Positions 36,231 through 45,435 of a DNA stretch of 64,000 nucleotides are shown piece by piece. The notes beneath the pieces were generated by a model, which was given only the letters and a program-made list of their open reading frames with translations, made no database searches and had not been told where the DNA came from. Source of the DNA: an uncultured Allomuricauda sp. (GTDB lineage Bacteria > Bacteroidota > Bacteroidia > Flavobacteriales > Flavobacteriaceae); NCBI RefSeq assembly GCF_947495325.1, contig NZ_CANLYK010000002.1, positions 1 to 64,000 on the forward strand, given 5' to 3'. Made by a program: the position numbers and the translations under genes. Within the stretch, counting starts at the first letter, position 1. The number at the start of each line of letters is the position of its first letter.

Positions 36231-37151
36231 TTAGTAGAATCGGGGGGATTTAAGTCGCTTCTCCACCGTCTTGAATTCGTATCTCAAGAAAATTTCGTGG
36301 GTACCACTCGTATAGTTTGCTAATTTACTGGTCGTTAAATCATAGGAATATCCAGCGCTCAAATCTGGGGATATCTGTAATCCCAACAGTGCAGAAAAAG
36401 AATCGTCCCAGCGGTATGCCAGTCCGGCAGTAAACGTTTCCATAATCATAGTATTTGCCGAAAGGTCTGCAATGAGAGGTGCTCCTGGAACCCATTTTAC
36501 AAAAAAGGCGGGTTTAAATTTTATATCTGGGGTTAAATCAATAATCTTTCCACCTATCAAATAGTAGTGCAGCCGTTCAGATGCAATTTCCAGTTCCTGT
36601 CCATCATAATGATCTTGCGAAAAGAAATTTGGAATAGCAAGACCTAAATAGCTCTTTGCTGTATGATAATAAACCCCTGCTCCAATGGTTGGGAAAAATT
36701 TATTTTCAATATTACTTTGAAAGGCAACATCAGGATTCTCCAAAAGTCCTTTTGTAAAATCCACATTAAAAAGTCGTCCACCTCCTTTTAGTCCAAAAGA
36801 AAGTTTTCTGCCATTTTCATCCAGTTTTATGGTGTAGGAAACATTTGCATCTACAAAGGCTTCTGAAGACGGTCCCAAAGCATCATGTGACAGCACAAGA
36901 CCCAATCCTAAATTATTTCCCATTGGGCCATCAACAGCCAAAACCTGGGTTGTCGGCGCTCCATTGACACCTACCCATTGGGAACGGTGCATTAGCAGTG
37001 CTGTTAGGTGTCCTCTAGAACCGGCATAGGCAGGATTTACGCTTATGGTGTTATACATGTATTGGGTGAACTGAGGGTCTTGTTGTCCGGACACCGTTAG
37101 GGTTCCAAACAGCAGCACCATCAAACAAGTATATCGTATTTGTTTTATCAT
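36231..37151 (-). CDS. PorP/SprF family T9SS membrane protein
   Basis: 306 residues from ATG 37151, giving a signal peptide MIKQIRYTCLMVLLFGTLTVSG; an in-frame ATG at 37184 would add 11 residues and cannot be excluded. Family motifs: DPQFTQYMYNTISVNPAYAGSRG, MHRSQWVGVNGAPTTQ, and the C-terminal strands FTAGLAYRWDDSFSALLG and SGTHEIFLRYEF. It is the outer-membrane partner of the DUF11 adhesin encoded just upstream, with the OmpA/PD40 gene following. The same cargo-then-porP order occurs at the left end of the window. Confidence 0.9.
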   Translation of the reverse strand: MIKQIRYTCLMVLLFGTLTVSGQQDPQFTQYMYNTISVNPAYAGSRGHLTALLMHRSQWVGVNGAPTTQVLAVDGPMGNNLGLGLVLSHDALGPSSEAFVDANVSYTIKLDENGRKLSFGLKGGGRLFNVDFTKGLLENPDVAFQSNIENKFFPTIGAGVYYHTAKSYLGLAIPNFFSQDHYDGQELEIASERLHYYLIGGKIIDLTPDIKFKPAFFVKWVPGAPLIADLSANTMIMETFTAGLAYRWDDSFSALLGLQISPDLSAGYSYDLTTSKLANYTSGTHEIFLRYEFKTVEKRLKSPRFY

Positions 37152-37188
37152 CCGTAATACATTTTTACCCATAGCGCTCCTCATTTTC

Positions 37189-40100
37189 CTATCGATTTAT
37201 ATATAACCAATCTGTTTTTGGCTCAGAGCCCTCACCTAAATCCAACACATAATAATAGGTGCCAACCGGCAATAAATCTCCTTTTTGAACTGTTGCACGA
37301 CCATTTGAGATTCCATCCCAATCATTGTTATAGGAGCGTTGTTCATAGACTATATTCCCCCACCGATTATATACCCGAAGTACATTGTTTGGATATCTAG
37401 AAATACAATCAATCTTAAAAAATTCGTTAACACCATCTCCATTAGGGGAAAACTCGTTATACACAATCAAACATGAAGGGTCTACTTCTGCTTGATCCGA
37501 ATCGTTAGTGCCATCTATATCCAACTGATCTACAAATGACAGACTTGCTGTATTTATATAGTCATTGATATCCAACACCTCAACCGTAAGTTGTAAGGTG
37601 GTGGATTCCAAAACATCTAAATCCTCTATTTCCCAAAATCCAGAAGCCTCATCATAAACCCCTGTGGATGCATCGGATGTAATCAATCTATATCCTGATG
37701 GCAATTGTTCTTCAATTCCAATATTTGTGGCCAAGCCATTTCCTTGATTACTTAATACAATGGTGAAAACCACCTCATCTCCAATATTTGGCGAGGCATT
37801 GTCCACGGTTTTGGTCAAGGCGAGATCTATGGTTTGTGGGGTAACAAAGGCCGTGGCTTCATCATCATCGTTCAGTCCGTCTGTAAAATCGTCAGCCTCC
37901 AATCCTTGGTTTGGATCACTATCTGGGTCTGCCAAATCACTGGATGTAATCATGGCCACATTTAAATATTCATCTACATTCCCTGTTGGGGTGTTCACCG
38001 TAGCAAGAACAACCAAAGTTTCTGTGTTTTGATTGAATATTGTACTGTTTATATTCCAAATTCCGGAAGTAGCGTTGTACGTTCCAGCGGTTGCAATATG
38101 GGATTGGTAGGTGTATCCGGATGGCAATAAATCCGTTACCTCAACTCCGGTTGCATCACTGGCGCCATTATTGGTTATATTGATGGTAAACTCAATTACA
38201 TCACCAACATTGGGCGTTGGATCATCTACAGTTTTGGTCAGTTCAAGGTCTGCCAATCCATCAGGAACGGGAACAATGGTGTCTTGGTCATCCTCGGAAC
38301 TTAATTTATTATTAGGTGTTGAATCTGGGTCATAGGTATCCAACGCAATTAACTCGGCACTGTTTCTATACTCTCCAAAAGGCAAAACCACTGCTGTAAT
38401 AGTCAGTGTTTCGGATATCCCATCAGATATCATTGGGATTACCCAAATCCCGGTAATCTCATCAAATGTTCCTGTGGAAGTTGTGGCCGAAACTAAATTA
38501 TATCCCGAAGCCAAGACATCTTCAACTACCAACCCGGTAGCAGTATTGGGGCCAGAATTGGCAACTGTAATGGTAAATACAATTTGATCTCCCACAAATG
38601 GACTAAGATTATCCGCTGTTTTTGATACTGAAATATCACTTACAAATCTTGGGGTAGTAGCTTGTTCATCTTGATCATCTTCCGAAGAAATATTATTTCC
38701 AGGAGTTGAATCGGGGTCCAACTGTATTGAAGCTGTTATTTCTGCGCTATTTGTATAATCTCCAGATGTATTGACCTGCGCAGTAATGTTTAAATCGATA
38801 CGATTCCCATTTGCAATGGCTCCCAGGTTCCACAATCCGCTTGTAGCATCATAGGTCCCACCAGAGTCATCCGATATATAAATATATCCCGATGGCAACG
38901 TATTCGATATTACAACTCCCGATGCATCACTAAGACCATCATTGGTTACCGAAATCGTAAAAATTACATTGGATCCAACATCCGGAAATTCATTGTCAAC
39001 CGTCATATCCAAAGACAGATCGGAAGCTGGAATTGGTGTAGTACCTGCAGTATCTAAATCGTTTTCAAAAATATTGTTGTTGTTGGGGGTGGAATTGGGG
39101 TCAAAATTACTTGAGGAGAACACCTCGGTAACGTTAAAGTAATCCCCGGATGGATTTACCGTTGCAACGATATTCATGGTTTCGGTCGTCCCATTCGGAA
39201 TAATCCCATTTAGTTCCCAAATACCTGTTGCTGGAACATAAACCCCAGCAGTTCTGTTATTCGAAATATACGTATATCCTGAAGGCAACAAATCTAAAAT
39301 TTCAACTCCTGTTACATCGCTGGGACCGTTGTTTGTTATGCTGATATTGAAAATGACTTCCTCTCCAACCAATGGACTAAGAATATCAACAGACTTGCGC
39401 AACAAAAGATCTGATACCAAAATCGGAACGGGTTCTATGGTCTGTTGATCATCTTCTGTGCTATCATTATTTGCTGGTTCAGAATCGATATCCGCTTCTG
39501 TTAGGCCAGTCAATTCTGCCGTATTGGTATAATCTCCACTTGAAAGTACATTTGCTGTAATGACAATGTTTTCAGAAGCCCCATTGGCCAAGTTGCCTAT
39601 TGCCCAAGAGCCATTTGAATCATCATATACTCCATTGGATGCAACTGCATTGTCAAATTCATAGCCGGATGCAAGAATGTCGGTTACCACCACATTGGTT
39701 GCATCGCTTGGGCCATCATTGCTTACGGTTATCGTAAATACTATGGAGTCACCCACATTTGGAGTTAAATCATCTACAGTTTTTGTAACAGAAACATCAA
39801 CTAATGGAATTGGATTCACTGAAACCTCATCTTGATCATCTTCCACCAATAGGCCATTATTTGGTGATGAATCGACATCCGATTGATCATGGTTTATAAT
39901 CTCCGCAACATTGTTATAATTTCCTGTTGAATTTACTGATGCTGTAATGTTCAAAGTAGCTGAGTTACCTGATGCCAAGCTTCCTACATTCCAAAGTCCA
40001 TTCGTATCATTATAATTTAAGCCATCGTCATCTGAAACATATGTAAATCCCGATGGTAAGGGGTCCGAAACTTGTACTGTAGTAGCATCACTGGGGCCAC

Positions 40101-41331
40101 TATTTGTCACCGTGAGTGTAAAGACCACATCGGAACCTACAAAAGGATTTGCTTCATCAACAGTTTTTACCAACGAAAGGTCTATCGCTGGTACTGGAGT
40201 CACCGAAATCTCATCCAAGTCGTCTTCTGATGAAACCCCATTTGCGGGCGTCGAATCAATATCATAGGCATCCGAAGCTATTACTTGGGAGGTATTGGTA
40301 TACAGGCCCGAAGGGTTTACCAGAACATCGATAACCAATGTTGCTGAATTTCCATTTAAAAGAGCCCCCAATTGCCAAATACCTGTGGTTTCGTCATAGA
40401 CTCCTGAGGTAGCATTGTAATCTACAAAGCTGAACCCAGAAAGTAATTGATCAACAACCTCTACATTGGTGGCATCATCCGGTCCATCATTGGTAACGGT
40501 TATTTCAAAACTTATTTCTTGACCCACACTGGGTGTAAGATTATTGCTGCTTTCTACTTTTGTTAAGGCCAAGTCTGCCTGTATTGGAGCTGCCGTAATT
40601 GCATCTTCATCATCTTCGCTTTGATTCCCAGTATCGTTGTTCGGCGTACTGTCCAAATCAGATTGGTCCGAAAGTGTTATTTCCGCAACTTGGGTAAACT
40701 CTCCAGCCGTATTGGTCGGTGTCTGAGCAGTTGCATTAAAACTTAGGGTCATTGTGTTGCTTCCCAATGGAACTACCAATCCTGTCCAGGTTATGGTTCT
40801 TGTTCCAAAGCTATATGTTCCTGAATTGTTTATTGCTGAAATGCTTTCGTACCCAATAGGAACAACGTTCGCTACCGATACTCCGGTTGCATCAATGTCA
40901 CCCAAATTGCTCAAATTAATGGTAAACGTGACAACATCCCCAACATCAGGTGCCAAATCGCTTGCAAGCAAGTCCAACTCCACATCAACTCCTAAAATTG
41001 ATATTCCAACGGTATCCGAAGCTGGTGTACATAGACCGTCTGATACGGTCCATTCAAAAACATAATCTCCCGCGGTGGTTCCAAATACTTCGGTATTTTC
41101 ATTATTGACATCGTCAAAAGTTACTGTGCTAGGGCCTGAAACCTGCGTCCACGTTCCCGTTCCCACTCCAGGGGCATCGGCACTCATAAAAACAGCTACG
41201 CCTTGATTCAAGGTTTGATTGGAGCCGGCCTCCGAGGTACATTGCCCATAACCCATTTGAAATGAAAAGAATATATACAAAAAAAACAGAAGAAGATTTC
41301 TCTCTTTTTTGTGGGTTAGAGTTATGTTCAT
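37189..41331 (-). CDS. Giant T9SS adhesin with nine DUF11 repeats
   Basis: 1380 residues from ATG 41331, which gives the signal peptide (LLLFFLYIFFSFQMGYGQ); the frame continues to 41373 without a better start. An N-terminal PKD-like domain (GTWTQVSGPSTVTFDDVNN) is followed by nine DUF11/TIGR01451 repeats of about 130 residues, each starting DLSLxKTVDxxxPxVGxxVxFTI and ending with an SEDDxDE-type acidic turn. The last ~90 residues (YNEFSPNGDGVNEFFKI, VYNRWGNIVYE, WDG, PVGTYYYVLDL) are a type B sorting domain. It is a long surface stalk or adhesin; ligand unknown. First gene of the operon with PorP/SprF and OmpA. Confidence 0.92.
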   Translation of the reverse strand: MNITLTHKKERNLLLFFLYIFFSFQMGYGQCTSEAGSNQTLNQGVAVFMSADAPGVGTGTWTQVSGPSTVTFDDVNNENTEVFGTTAGDYVFEWTVSDGLCTPASDTVGISILGVDVELDLLASDLAPDVGDVVTFTINLSNLGDIDATGVSVANVVPIGYESISAINNSGTYSFGTRTITWTGLVVPLGSNTMTLSFNATAQTPTNTAGEFTQVAEITLSDQSDLDSTPNNDTGNQSEDDEDAITAAPIQADLALTKVESSNNLTPSVGQEISFEITVTNDGPDDATNVEVVDQLLSGFSFVDYNATSGVYDETTGIWQLGALLNGNSATLVIDVLVNPSGLYTNTSQVIASDAYDIDSTPANGVSSEDDLDEISVTPVPAIDLSLVKTVDEANPFVGSDVVFTLTVTNSGPSDATTVQVSDPLPSGFTYVSDDDGLNYNDTNGLWNVGSLASGNSATLNITASVNSTGNYNNVAEIINHDQSDVDSSPNNGLLVEDDQDEVSVNPIPLVDVSVTKTVDDLTPNVGDSIVFTITVSNDGPSDATNVVVTDILASGYEFDNAVASNGVYDDSNGSWAIGNLANGASENIVITANVLSSGDYTNTAELTGLTEADIDSEPANNDSTEDDQQTIEPVPILVSDLLLRKSVDILSPLVGEEVIFNISITNNGPSDVTGVEILDLLPSGYTYISNNRTAGVYVPATGIWELNGIIPNGTTETMNIVATVNPSGDYFNVTEVFSSSNFDPNSTPNNNNIFENDLDTAGTTPIPASDLSLDMTVDNEFPDVGSNVIFTISVTNDGLSDASGVVISNTLPSGYIYISDDSGGTYDATSGLWNLGAIANGNRIDLNITAQVNTSGDYTNSAEITASIQLDPDSTPGNNISSEDDQDEQATTPRFVSDISVSKTADNLSPFVGDQIVFTITVANSGPNTATGLVVEDVLASGYNLVSATTSTGTFDEITGIWVIPMISDGISETLTITAVVLPFGEYRNSAELIALDTYDPDSTPNNKLSSEDDQDTIVPVPDGLADLELTKTVDDPTPNVGDVIEFTINITNNGASDATGVEVTDLLPSGYTYQSHIATAGTYNATSGIWNINSTIFNQNTETLVVLATVNTPTGNVDEYLNVAMITSSDLADPDSDPNQGLEADDFTDGLNDDDEATAFVTPQTIDLALTKTVDNASPNIGDEVVFTIVLSNQGNGLATNIGIEEQLPSGYRLITSDASTGVYDEASGFWEIEDLDVLESTTLQLTVEVLDINDYINTASLSFVDQLDIDGTNDSDQAEVDPSCLIVYNEFSPNGDGVNEFFKIDCISRYPNNVLRVYNRWGNIVYEQRSYNNDWDGISNGRATVQKGDLLPVGTYYYVLDLGEGSEPKTDWLYINR

Positions 41332-41373
41332 AGGCAAAAAATGAGGTTGATTCCGGGGTATATCTATATTCAA

Positions 41374-41845
41374 ACATATCCACTACCATTGATTTAAAGG
41401 AAAATATGTTGTATTACATCGGTCATTTGTTGTGAAACATGGGATAATAGATGAAAGCTCAGCTCAATTATCAACATTTTCCGAATAATAAAATCAATGA
41501 ACCCGCATAAATCAGACAAAACATATATTCAAAATGTATTGATTACAAGGAGGTTAGTTGAAAAATGAAAAGATTAAAACCAAAGAAAGTTATGGCCAGG
41601 TTATATCACCAAAAAAAGCCAAGATTTAAAAACCTCTAGTCGTGGGCACACATATTATTTTAATGGATTGGAAGAACCTACTCTTTCCACCAATTTCCAA
41701 ATTGAAGCCATTAGAGAAGATTAATCTAATAAACAACTGAACAAAAGAAACCTGTGGCTAACAAAGAACTGAGTTAAAAGTTTAAATGAACGATGAGTAG
41801 GTGGTAACTATATTACTAATTTGTAGCCAATACTTAAAAATAACG
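41374..41845. other. Intergenic region between the adhesin and marR
   Basis: AT-rich; the two flanking genes diverge. A 43-codon open stretch ending at about 41724 (…GHTYYFNGLEEPTLSTNF) has no start and may be a gene remnant. No clear -7 box for the adhesin was found by eye. Confidence 0.4.
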
Positions 41846-41869
41846 AAAATGTTGTATATACAACATTTT
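41846..41869. promoter_or_regulatory. 24-bp perfect palindrome, proposed MarR autoregulatory operator
   Basis: Core GTTGTATATACAAC at 41851-41864, extended by AAAAT and ATTTT to a 24-bp perfect dyad. It ends 16 bases before the marR ATG. The same core recurs at 42305-42318. Confidence 0.75.
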
Positions 41870-41885
41870 TTTGTACTTTTACCGA

Positions 41886-42287
41886 ATGAAATATGATTTG
41901 CAACTTTGTATTGGTTCTCGATTAAGACGACTATCTAGAATAGCAGATGGACATTTTAGAAGTAAACTATCCGAATTTAACATTACCGAAAATCAAATGA
42001 CCATTTTGTTCGTTTTGAGCAAAATGGGAAAAGTTGAACAAGGAAAAATTGGACAATCATTGATTTTGGAACGCTCAACAGTTAGCAGAAACATAAAGCT
42101 ATTGGAAAAACAAAACTATATTAAAAGAACATCAGACTATCGGCCAGAAATTGAACTTTCAAAGGAAGGTACTGAATTGGTACAAACCCTAATACCACTT
42201 TGGGAAGAGACAATGGACGAACTAATTTCTAAATTAGGAGAAGACGGATTGACCCATTTGACTGCATTGGAAAACAGTTTTAATTAA
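41886..42287 (+). CDS. MarR-family transcriptional regulator
   Basis: 133 residues from ATG 41886; an in-frame TTG at 41871 is closer to the operator and less likely. Winged-helix core: TENQMTILFVLSKMGKVEQGKIGQSLILERSTVSRNIKLLEKQNYIKR, with an acidic wing (SDYRPEIELSKEGTELV) and C-terminal dimer helix. Probably a repressor of itself and of the NmrA-family gene 55 bases downstream, because the same palindrome precedes both genes. The inducer is unknown. A -7-like TACTTTTA ends four bases before the ATG. Confidence 0.9.
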   Translation: MKYDLQLCIGSRLRRLSRIADGHFRSKLSEFNITENQMTILFVLSKMGKVEQGKIGQSLILERSTVSRNIKLLEKQNYIKRTSDYRPEIELSKEGTELVQTLIPLWEETMDELISKLGEDGLTHLTALENSFN

Positions 42288-42304
42288 AAAAATTTTATAT
42301 AAAT

Positions 42305-42318
42305 GTTGTATATACAAC
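42305..42318. promoter_or_regulatory. Second copy of the MarR palindrome, before the NmrA gene
   Basis: GTTGTATATACAAC, identical 14-bp core, 24 bases before the ATG at 42343. Confidence 0.75.
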
Positions 42319-42342
42319 TTAGTGCTAATAAAAAAGTAAAAA

Positions 42343-43380
42343 ATGAGTAATAAAATAATACTGGTAACAGCAGCAAATGGAAACACAGGATTTCCTGCAG
42401 CAAAAGAATTATTAAAATTAGATTTTAACGTTAGAGCGTTTGTAAGAAATCCACGAACTAAAAAAGCAGAAGAGCTTAAAAAACTAGGTGCTGAAATATT
42501 CGTTGGCAACATTCAGGACATAAGAGATGTTAGAGAATCGCTTAAAGACATTGAAAGCGCATATTTCGTTCCTACATACCCAAATGTACTTTTCCAAGGT
42601 TCAACATTTGCTACGGCTCTCGAAGAAATGAAAACCAAAAACGTAGTTGTACTTACACAATGGTTATCCTCTAATTCGCATCCTTCTGTTTATACCAAAG
42701 AACATTGGTTAGTTGATCAAACCTTTAAACGACTTCAAAACACCAACATTACATTTGTTAATCCCGGACTTTTTGCCTTCGTTTATTTTATGATGCCAGA
42801 ACCTATGCTACAATTCGGAATGATGCCAGATTTTGGAACCAATGCACCACCTTCAAATGAAGATATTGGATTAACGGTTGCACATATTTTAAAAAACCCT
42901 GAGCCACATATCGGAAAAACCTATCGTGTAACAAGCAGAGAACTGTTAAAGCCACAAGAAATGGCAAACATAGTTGGTAAGGTGGTTGGTCGTAAAATAA
43001 AGGCTGATATATTACCCGAAAGTATGCTATTGAAAATGTTGCGTTCTTATGGTTTTCCACAACGAGACGCATCTCAAGTTATTCATTATGTCAAAGATGG
43101 ACACAATGGAGGTTTTGCAACTAATGCACCAACAACAACTGTTCAAGATATTGTTGGCAAACCAGCAGATGATTTTGAAACAATTACACGAAGATATTTA
43201 AAAGACAATCCCATGCTAAAACAATCGATTTTAAACAAACTCAAAACTATGGGAATTATGATGAAAGCAATGACTACTTCCAAATGGAAAATGACGGAAT
43301 TTGAAAAAAATCAAGGGTTTCCGTTATTTAAAAACATGATGCTTTCCAATCATTCAGAGGAATGGAAATCGGAACATTGA
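42343..43380 (+). CDS. NmrA-family NAD(P)-binding oxidoreductase-like protein
   Basis: 345 residues. Rossmann start IILVTAANGNTGFPAAKELLKL with a TAANGNTG loop, then VRAFVRNP, AEIFVGNIQD and AYFVPTYP, the pattern of atypical SDR / NmrA-like proteins and NAD(P)H azoreductases or quinone oxidoreductase 2. The ~60-residue C-terminal part (LKTMGIMMKAMTTSKWKMTEFEKNQGFPLF) extends past the usual ~285. A role in reducing small electrophiles is likely, but the substrate is not evident. Controlled by the MarR gene upstream. Confidence 0.85.
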   Translation: MSNKIILVTAANGNTGFPAAKELLKLDFNVRAFVRNPRTKKAEELKKLGAEIFVGNIQDIRDVRESLKDIESAYFVPTYPNVLFQGSTFATALEEMKTKNVVVLTQWLSSNSHPSVYTKEHWLVDQTFKRLQNTNITFVNPGLFAFVYFMMPEPMLQFGMMPDFGTNAPPSNEDIGLTVAHILKNPEPHIGKTYRVTSRELLKPQEMANIVGKVVGRKIKADILPESMLLKMLRSYGFPQRDASQVIHYVKDGHNGGFATNAPTTTVQDIVGKPADDFETITRRYLKDNPMLKQSILNKLKTMGIMMKAMTTSKWKMTEFEKNQGFPLFKNMMLSNHSEEWKSEH

Positions 43381-43418
43381 AAAAGAGATACGCTAGAATT
43401 CAATTTTTACATAATAAT

Positions 43419-43433
43419 TAGACGACCAGTCTA
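43419..43433. promoter_or_regulatory. TAGAC-N5-GTCTA operator before the TetR gene
   Basis: TAGACGACCAGTCTA, a 15-bp dyad 21 bases before the TetR ATG, overlapping the position expected for the -33 element. A second copy precedes the SDR gene. Confidence 0.7.
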
Positions 43434-43442
43434 TTTATCATG

Positions 43443-43450
43443 TATTTTTG
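43443..43450 (+). promoter_or_regulatory. -7 box TATTTTTG of the TetR gene
   Basis: An exact TAnnTTTG match with only four bases between the box and ATG 43455, which predicts a leaderless or nearly leaderless transcript. Confidence 0.5.
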
Positions 43451-43454
43451 TAAA

Positions 43455-44033
43455 ATGAAAGCAGAAGTCAAGGATAGAATTTTGGATATTGGAGTTACTA
43501 TTATTTCCAAAAAGGGCTATAATGGTATTGGTATACAGGAGGTTTTAGATGAAGCCAAAGTGCCTAAGGGCTCTTTCTATCATTATTTCAAGAGTAAAGA
43601 AGATTTCAGTATTCAGGTTATAAAAAAGCATTCAGAAGATTCCCTGGTATACATTAATTCATTTCTTGAGGATACTAGTTTAAGTCCGTTGCAAAGAATC
43701 TATTCCCTTTTTGAAGATGTTCAAAAAACCTATATAGAAAAGGATTTTAAGGAAGGATGCTTGTTAGGAAATTGCAGCACCGAACTTGGAGGGCAAAAAA
43801 CTTGTTTCGCAACAACATTAGAAGATGAATTTATGAAAATGGAAAATGAGTTTAGCAAATGTCTCGAAGAAGCACAAACTAAAGGAGAATTGAAGACTAC
43901 TCATCCTACGGAAGAATTAGCGAGTTTTATTGTTAATGGATGGGAAGGAGCATTACTTAGAATAAAAGCCTCTCGAAATCTTAAGCCAATGAAAACATTT
44001 GTGGAATTTTTGAAGACTAAAATTCTTATCTAA
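43455..44033 (+). CDS. NemR-like TetR-family regulator
   Basis: 192 residues from ATG 43455; the ATG at 43440 is in frame but precedes the -7 box. N-terminal HTH: IGIQEVLDEAKVPKGSFYHYFKSKEDF, closely matching E. coli NemR as I remember it. EGCLLGNCSTEL supplies C102, at the place of the NemR sensor Cys106, plus C107, C118 and another Cys further on (SKCLEE). NemR senses reactive electrophiles and bleach through that cysteine. Here it would repress itself and the SDR gene 73 bases downstream through the TAGAC-N5-GTCTA sites. The redox-sensing role is inferred. Confidence 0.88.
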   Translation: MKAEVKDRILDIGVTIISKKGYNGIGIQEVLDEAKVPKGSFYHYFKSKEDFSIQVIKKHSEDSLVYINSFLEDTSLSPLQRIYSLFEDVQKTYIEKDFKEGCLLGNCSTELGGQKTCFATTLEDEFMKMENEFSKCLEEAQTKGELKTTHPTEELASFIVNGWEGALLRIKASRNLKPMKTFVEFLKTKILI

Positions 44034-44051
44034 TTTTTTTTAATGAATAAA

Positions 44052-44066
44052 TAGACGACTGGTCTA
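44052..44066. promoter_or_regulatory. TAGAC-N5-GTCTA operator before the SDR gene
   Basis: TAGACGACTGGTCTA, 40 bases before the SDR ATG; it shares the outer arms of the site at 43419. Confidence 0.7.
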
Positions 44067-44106
44067 CTATTAATAATTATATAAACACCAATAAATTTAA
44101 AAAAAG

Positions 44107-44976
44107 ATGAAAAACACAGTATTAATTACGGGAGCTAGCAGAGGAATTGGTTTGCTAACCACAAAGGCATTAGCAAAAGCAGGATTTCAAGTTTTTGCAG
44201 CGATTAGAGATACAAAAGAAAGAAATGCAGCTATCGTGAAATCTTTGAACGAATATGCAAAACAAAAAAATATACAAATAAGCGCAATAGAAATGGACGT
44301 TACAGATGAATTTTCAGTAAACTCGGCCATTGAGAAAATAGAACAAACGCATACCATAGATGTTCTAATCAACAATGCTGGAATTATGCCTGTTGGGCTT
44401 ATAGAAGCTTTTAGCATAGATGATTATAAAAAATGTATGGATGTAAATGTGTATGGGCCAGCTCGAACAATGAAAGCTTCTCTTCCTTTTATGAGAAAGC
44501 GAAAATCAGGTTTAATCATAAATATTAGTTCAAATGCGGGGCGTATTGCAATTCCATATTTCGGAGTTTATTGTGCAAGTAAATTTGCGTTGGAGGCTTA
44601 TACTGAAGCGCTTCACTATGAAGTTGAACCTTTTGGGATTGAAGCCATTTTGGTAGAACCTGGTGGACATGGAACTGATTTAGTTTCAAATCCACCAGCT
44701 CCATCTGATGAAAAAGTTCTTACTGATTATGGGGATTTAGCACAAGGCAGAGATAAAATTTTAAGAATGTTTCAAGGCATGTTCGCACAACAAGACGCTT
44801 CAACTGATGCTCAAAATGTAGCAAATAAAATACTTGAGTTAATAGAAACGAAAAAGCAACGTCCGATGCGCACCACCGTGGGTCATGATATGGGAATTAA
44901 TAAAATCAATCAGCAGAGCGACATCGCTCAAATTGGTATTATAGATATGCTTAAACCTGTTTATTCAGGTAAATAG
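44107..44976 (+). CDS. Short-chain dehydrogenase/reductase
   Basis: 289 residues, classical SDR. Cofactor loop TGASRGIG, then NNAG (VLINNAGIM), catalytic Ser in INISSNAG, and YCASK (Y-x3-K) with the following catalytic pair. The loop and substrate-binding C-terminal part (EPGGHGTDLVSNPPAPSDEK) are not diagnostic. NAD(P)H-dependent reduction or oxidation of a carbonyl compound; the substrate may be an aldehyde or quinone given the NemR-like regulator. Confidence 0.92.
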   Translation: MKNTVLITGASRGIGLLTTKALAKAGFQVFAAIRDTKERNAAIVKSLNEYAKQKNIQISAIEMDVTDEFSVNSAIEKIEQTHTIDVLINNAGIMPVGLIEAFSIDDYKKCMDVNVYGPARTMKASLPFMRKRKSGLIINISSNAGRIAIPYFGVYCASKFALEAYTEALHYEVEPFGIEAILVEPGGHGTDLVSNPPAPSDEKVLTDYGDLAQGRDKILRMFQGMFAQQDASTDAQNVANKILELIETKKQRPMRTTVGHDMGINKINQQSDIAQIGIIDMLKPVYSGK

Positions 44977-45163
44977 TAAATTTTTATGTAGTAGTAACCA
45001 TAATTTACTATGGCATGCATTTCAAAGTTAAAAGAAACGATAAACTACAATTAACCATATTCTTGAGTTGGTCTTAATTAAATGAATTTTGTGATTAAAA
45101 GCTATCAAAAAGTGCTGTTTTAAATAACCTTTAAAAAAATAGTGCTTTGTTGTACCTAGGCAT

Positions 45164-45198
45164 AAAAAAAGCCAAGATCTGAAATCTCGGCTTTTTTT
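45164..45198 (-). terminator. Terminator after tRNA-Leu
   Basis: Stem AAAAAAAGCC-a-AGAT with ATCT-c-GGCTTTTTTT, located directly beyond the 3' end of the tRNA on the minus strand and ending in a T run on that strand. Confidence 0.75.
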
Positions 45199-45202
45199 GA
45201 AG

Positions 45203-45283
45203 TACTCGAGGTGGGAATCGAACCCACACTCCAAAGGAACTGGATTTTGAATCCAGCGCGTCTACCAGTTCCGCCACTCGAGC
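45203..45283 (-). tRNA. tRNA-Leu, anticodon CAA
   Basis: On the minus strand: acceptor GCTCGAG with CTCGAGT (first pair G-T), discriminator A, D-arm GGCGGAACTGGTAGACGC, anticodon stem CTGGA with TCCAG around loop TTCAAAA (anticodon CAA), a long variable arm, and T-arm GTGGGTTCGATTCCCAC. The long variable arm is typical of class II tRNA-Leu. CCA is not encoded. It reads codon TTG. Confidence 0.93.
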
Positions 45284-45376
45284 ATTAATTTTTTAAAAGG
45301 ACTGCAAAGCTAAAAAATAATTTCATTTACCACCAAAAATACCTTCATTAATCCTTTAGCAACCCGAATTAATTTT

Positions 45377-45384
45377 TAAATTTG
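45377..45384 (+). promoter_or_regulatory. -7 box TAAATTTG of the prs-rplY operon
   Basis: An exact TAnnTTTG match 51 bases before the prs start codon. Confidence 0.5.
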
Positions 45385-45435
45385 CACCTCTTTTATAAAA
45401 AGGCGCTTTAAAAAGCTAGTTAACAATAGATTGCA

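Noticed and set aside
37760..41065. DUF11 repeat region viewed as possible CRISPR or tandem DNA repeat
   Set aside because: The repeats are protein-level (~130 aa, diverged in DNA) within one reading frame; there are no short identical repeats with spacers.
41600..41724. 43-codon open stretch with coding-like sequence before marR
   Set aside because: It has no start codon, the upstream part has a stop in frame, and I cannot match it to a family; could be a remnant but is not supported.
41374..45283. Genomic island inserted at tRNA-Leu
   Set aside because: The MarR/TetR cassette ends next to the tRNA, but I see no integrase and no copy of the tRNA 3' end acting as an attachment site.
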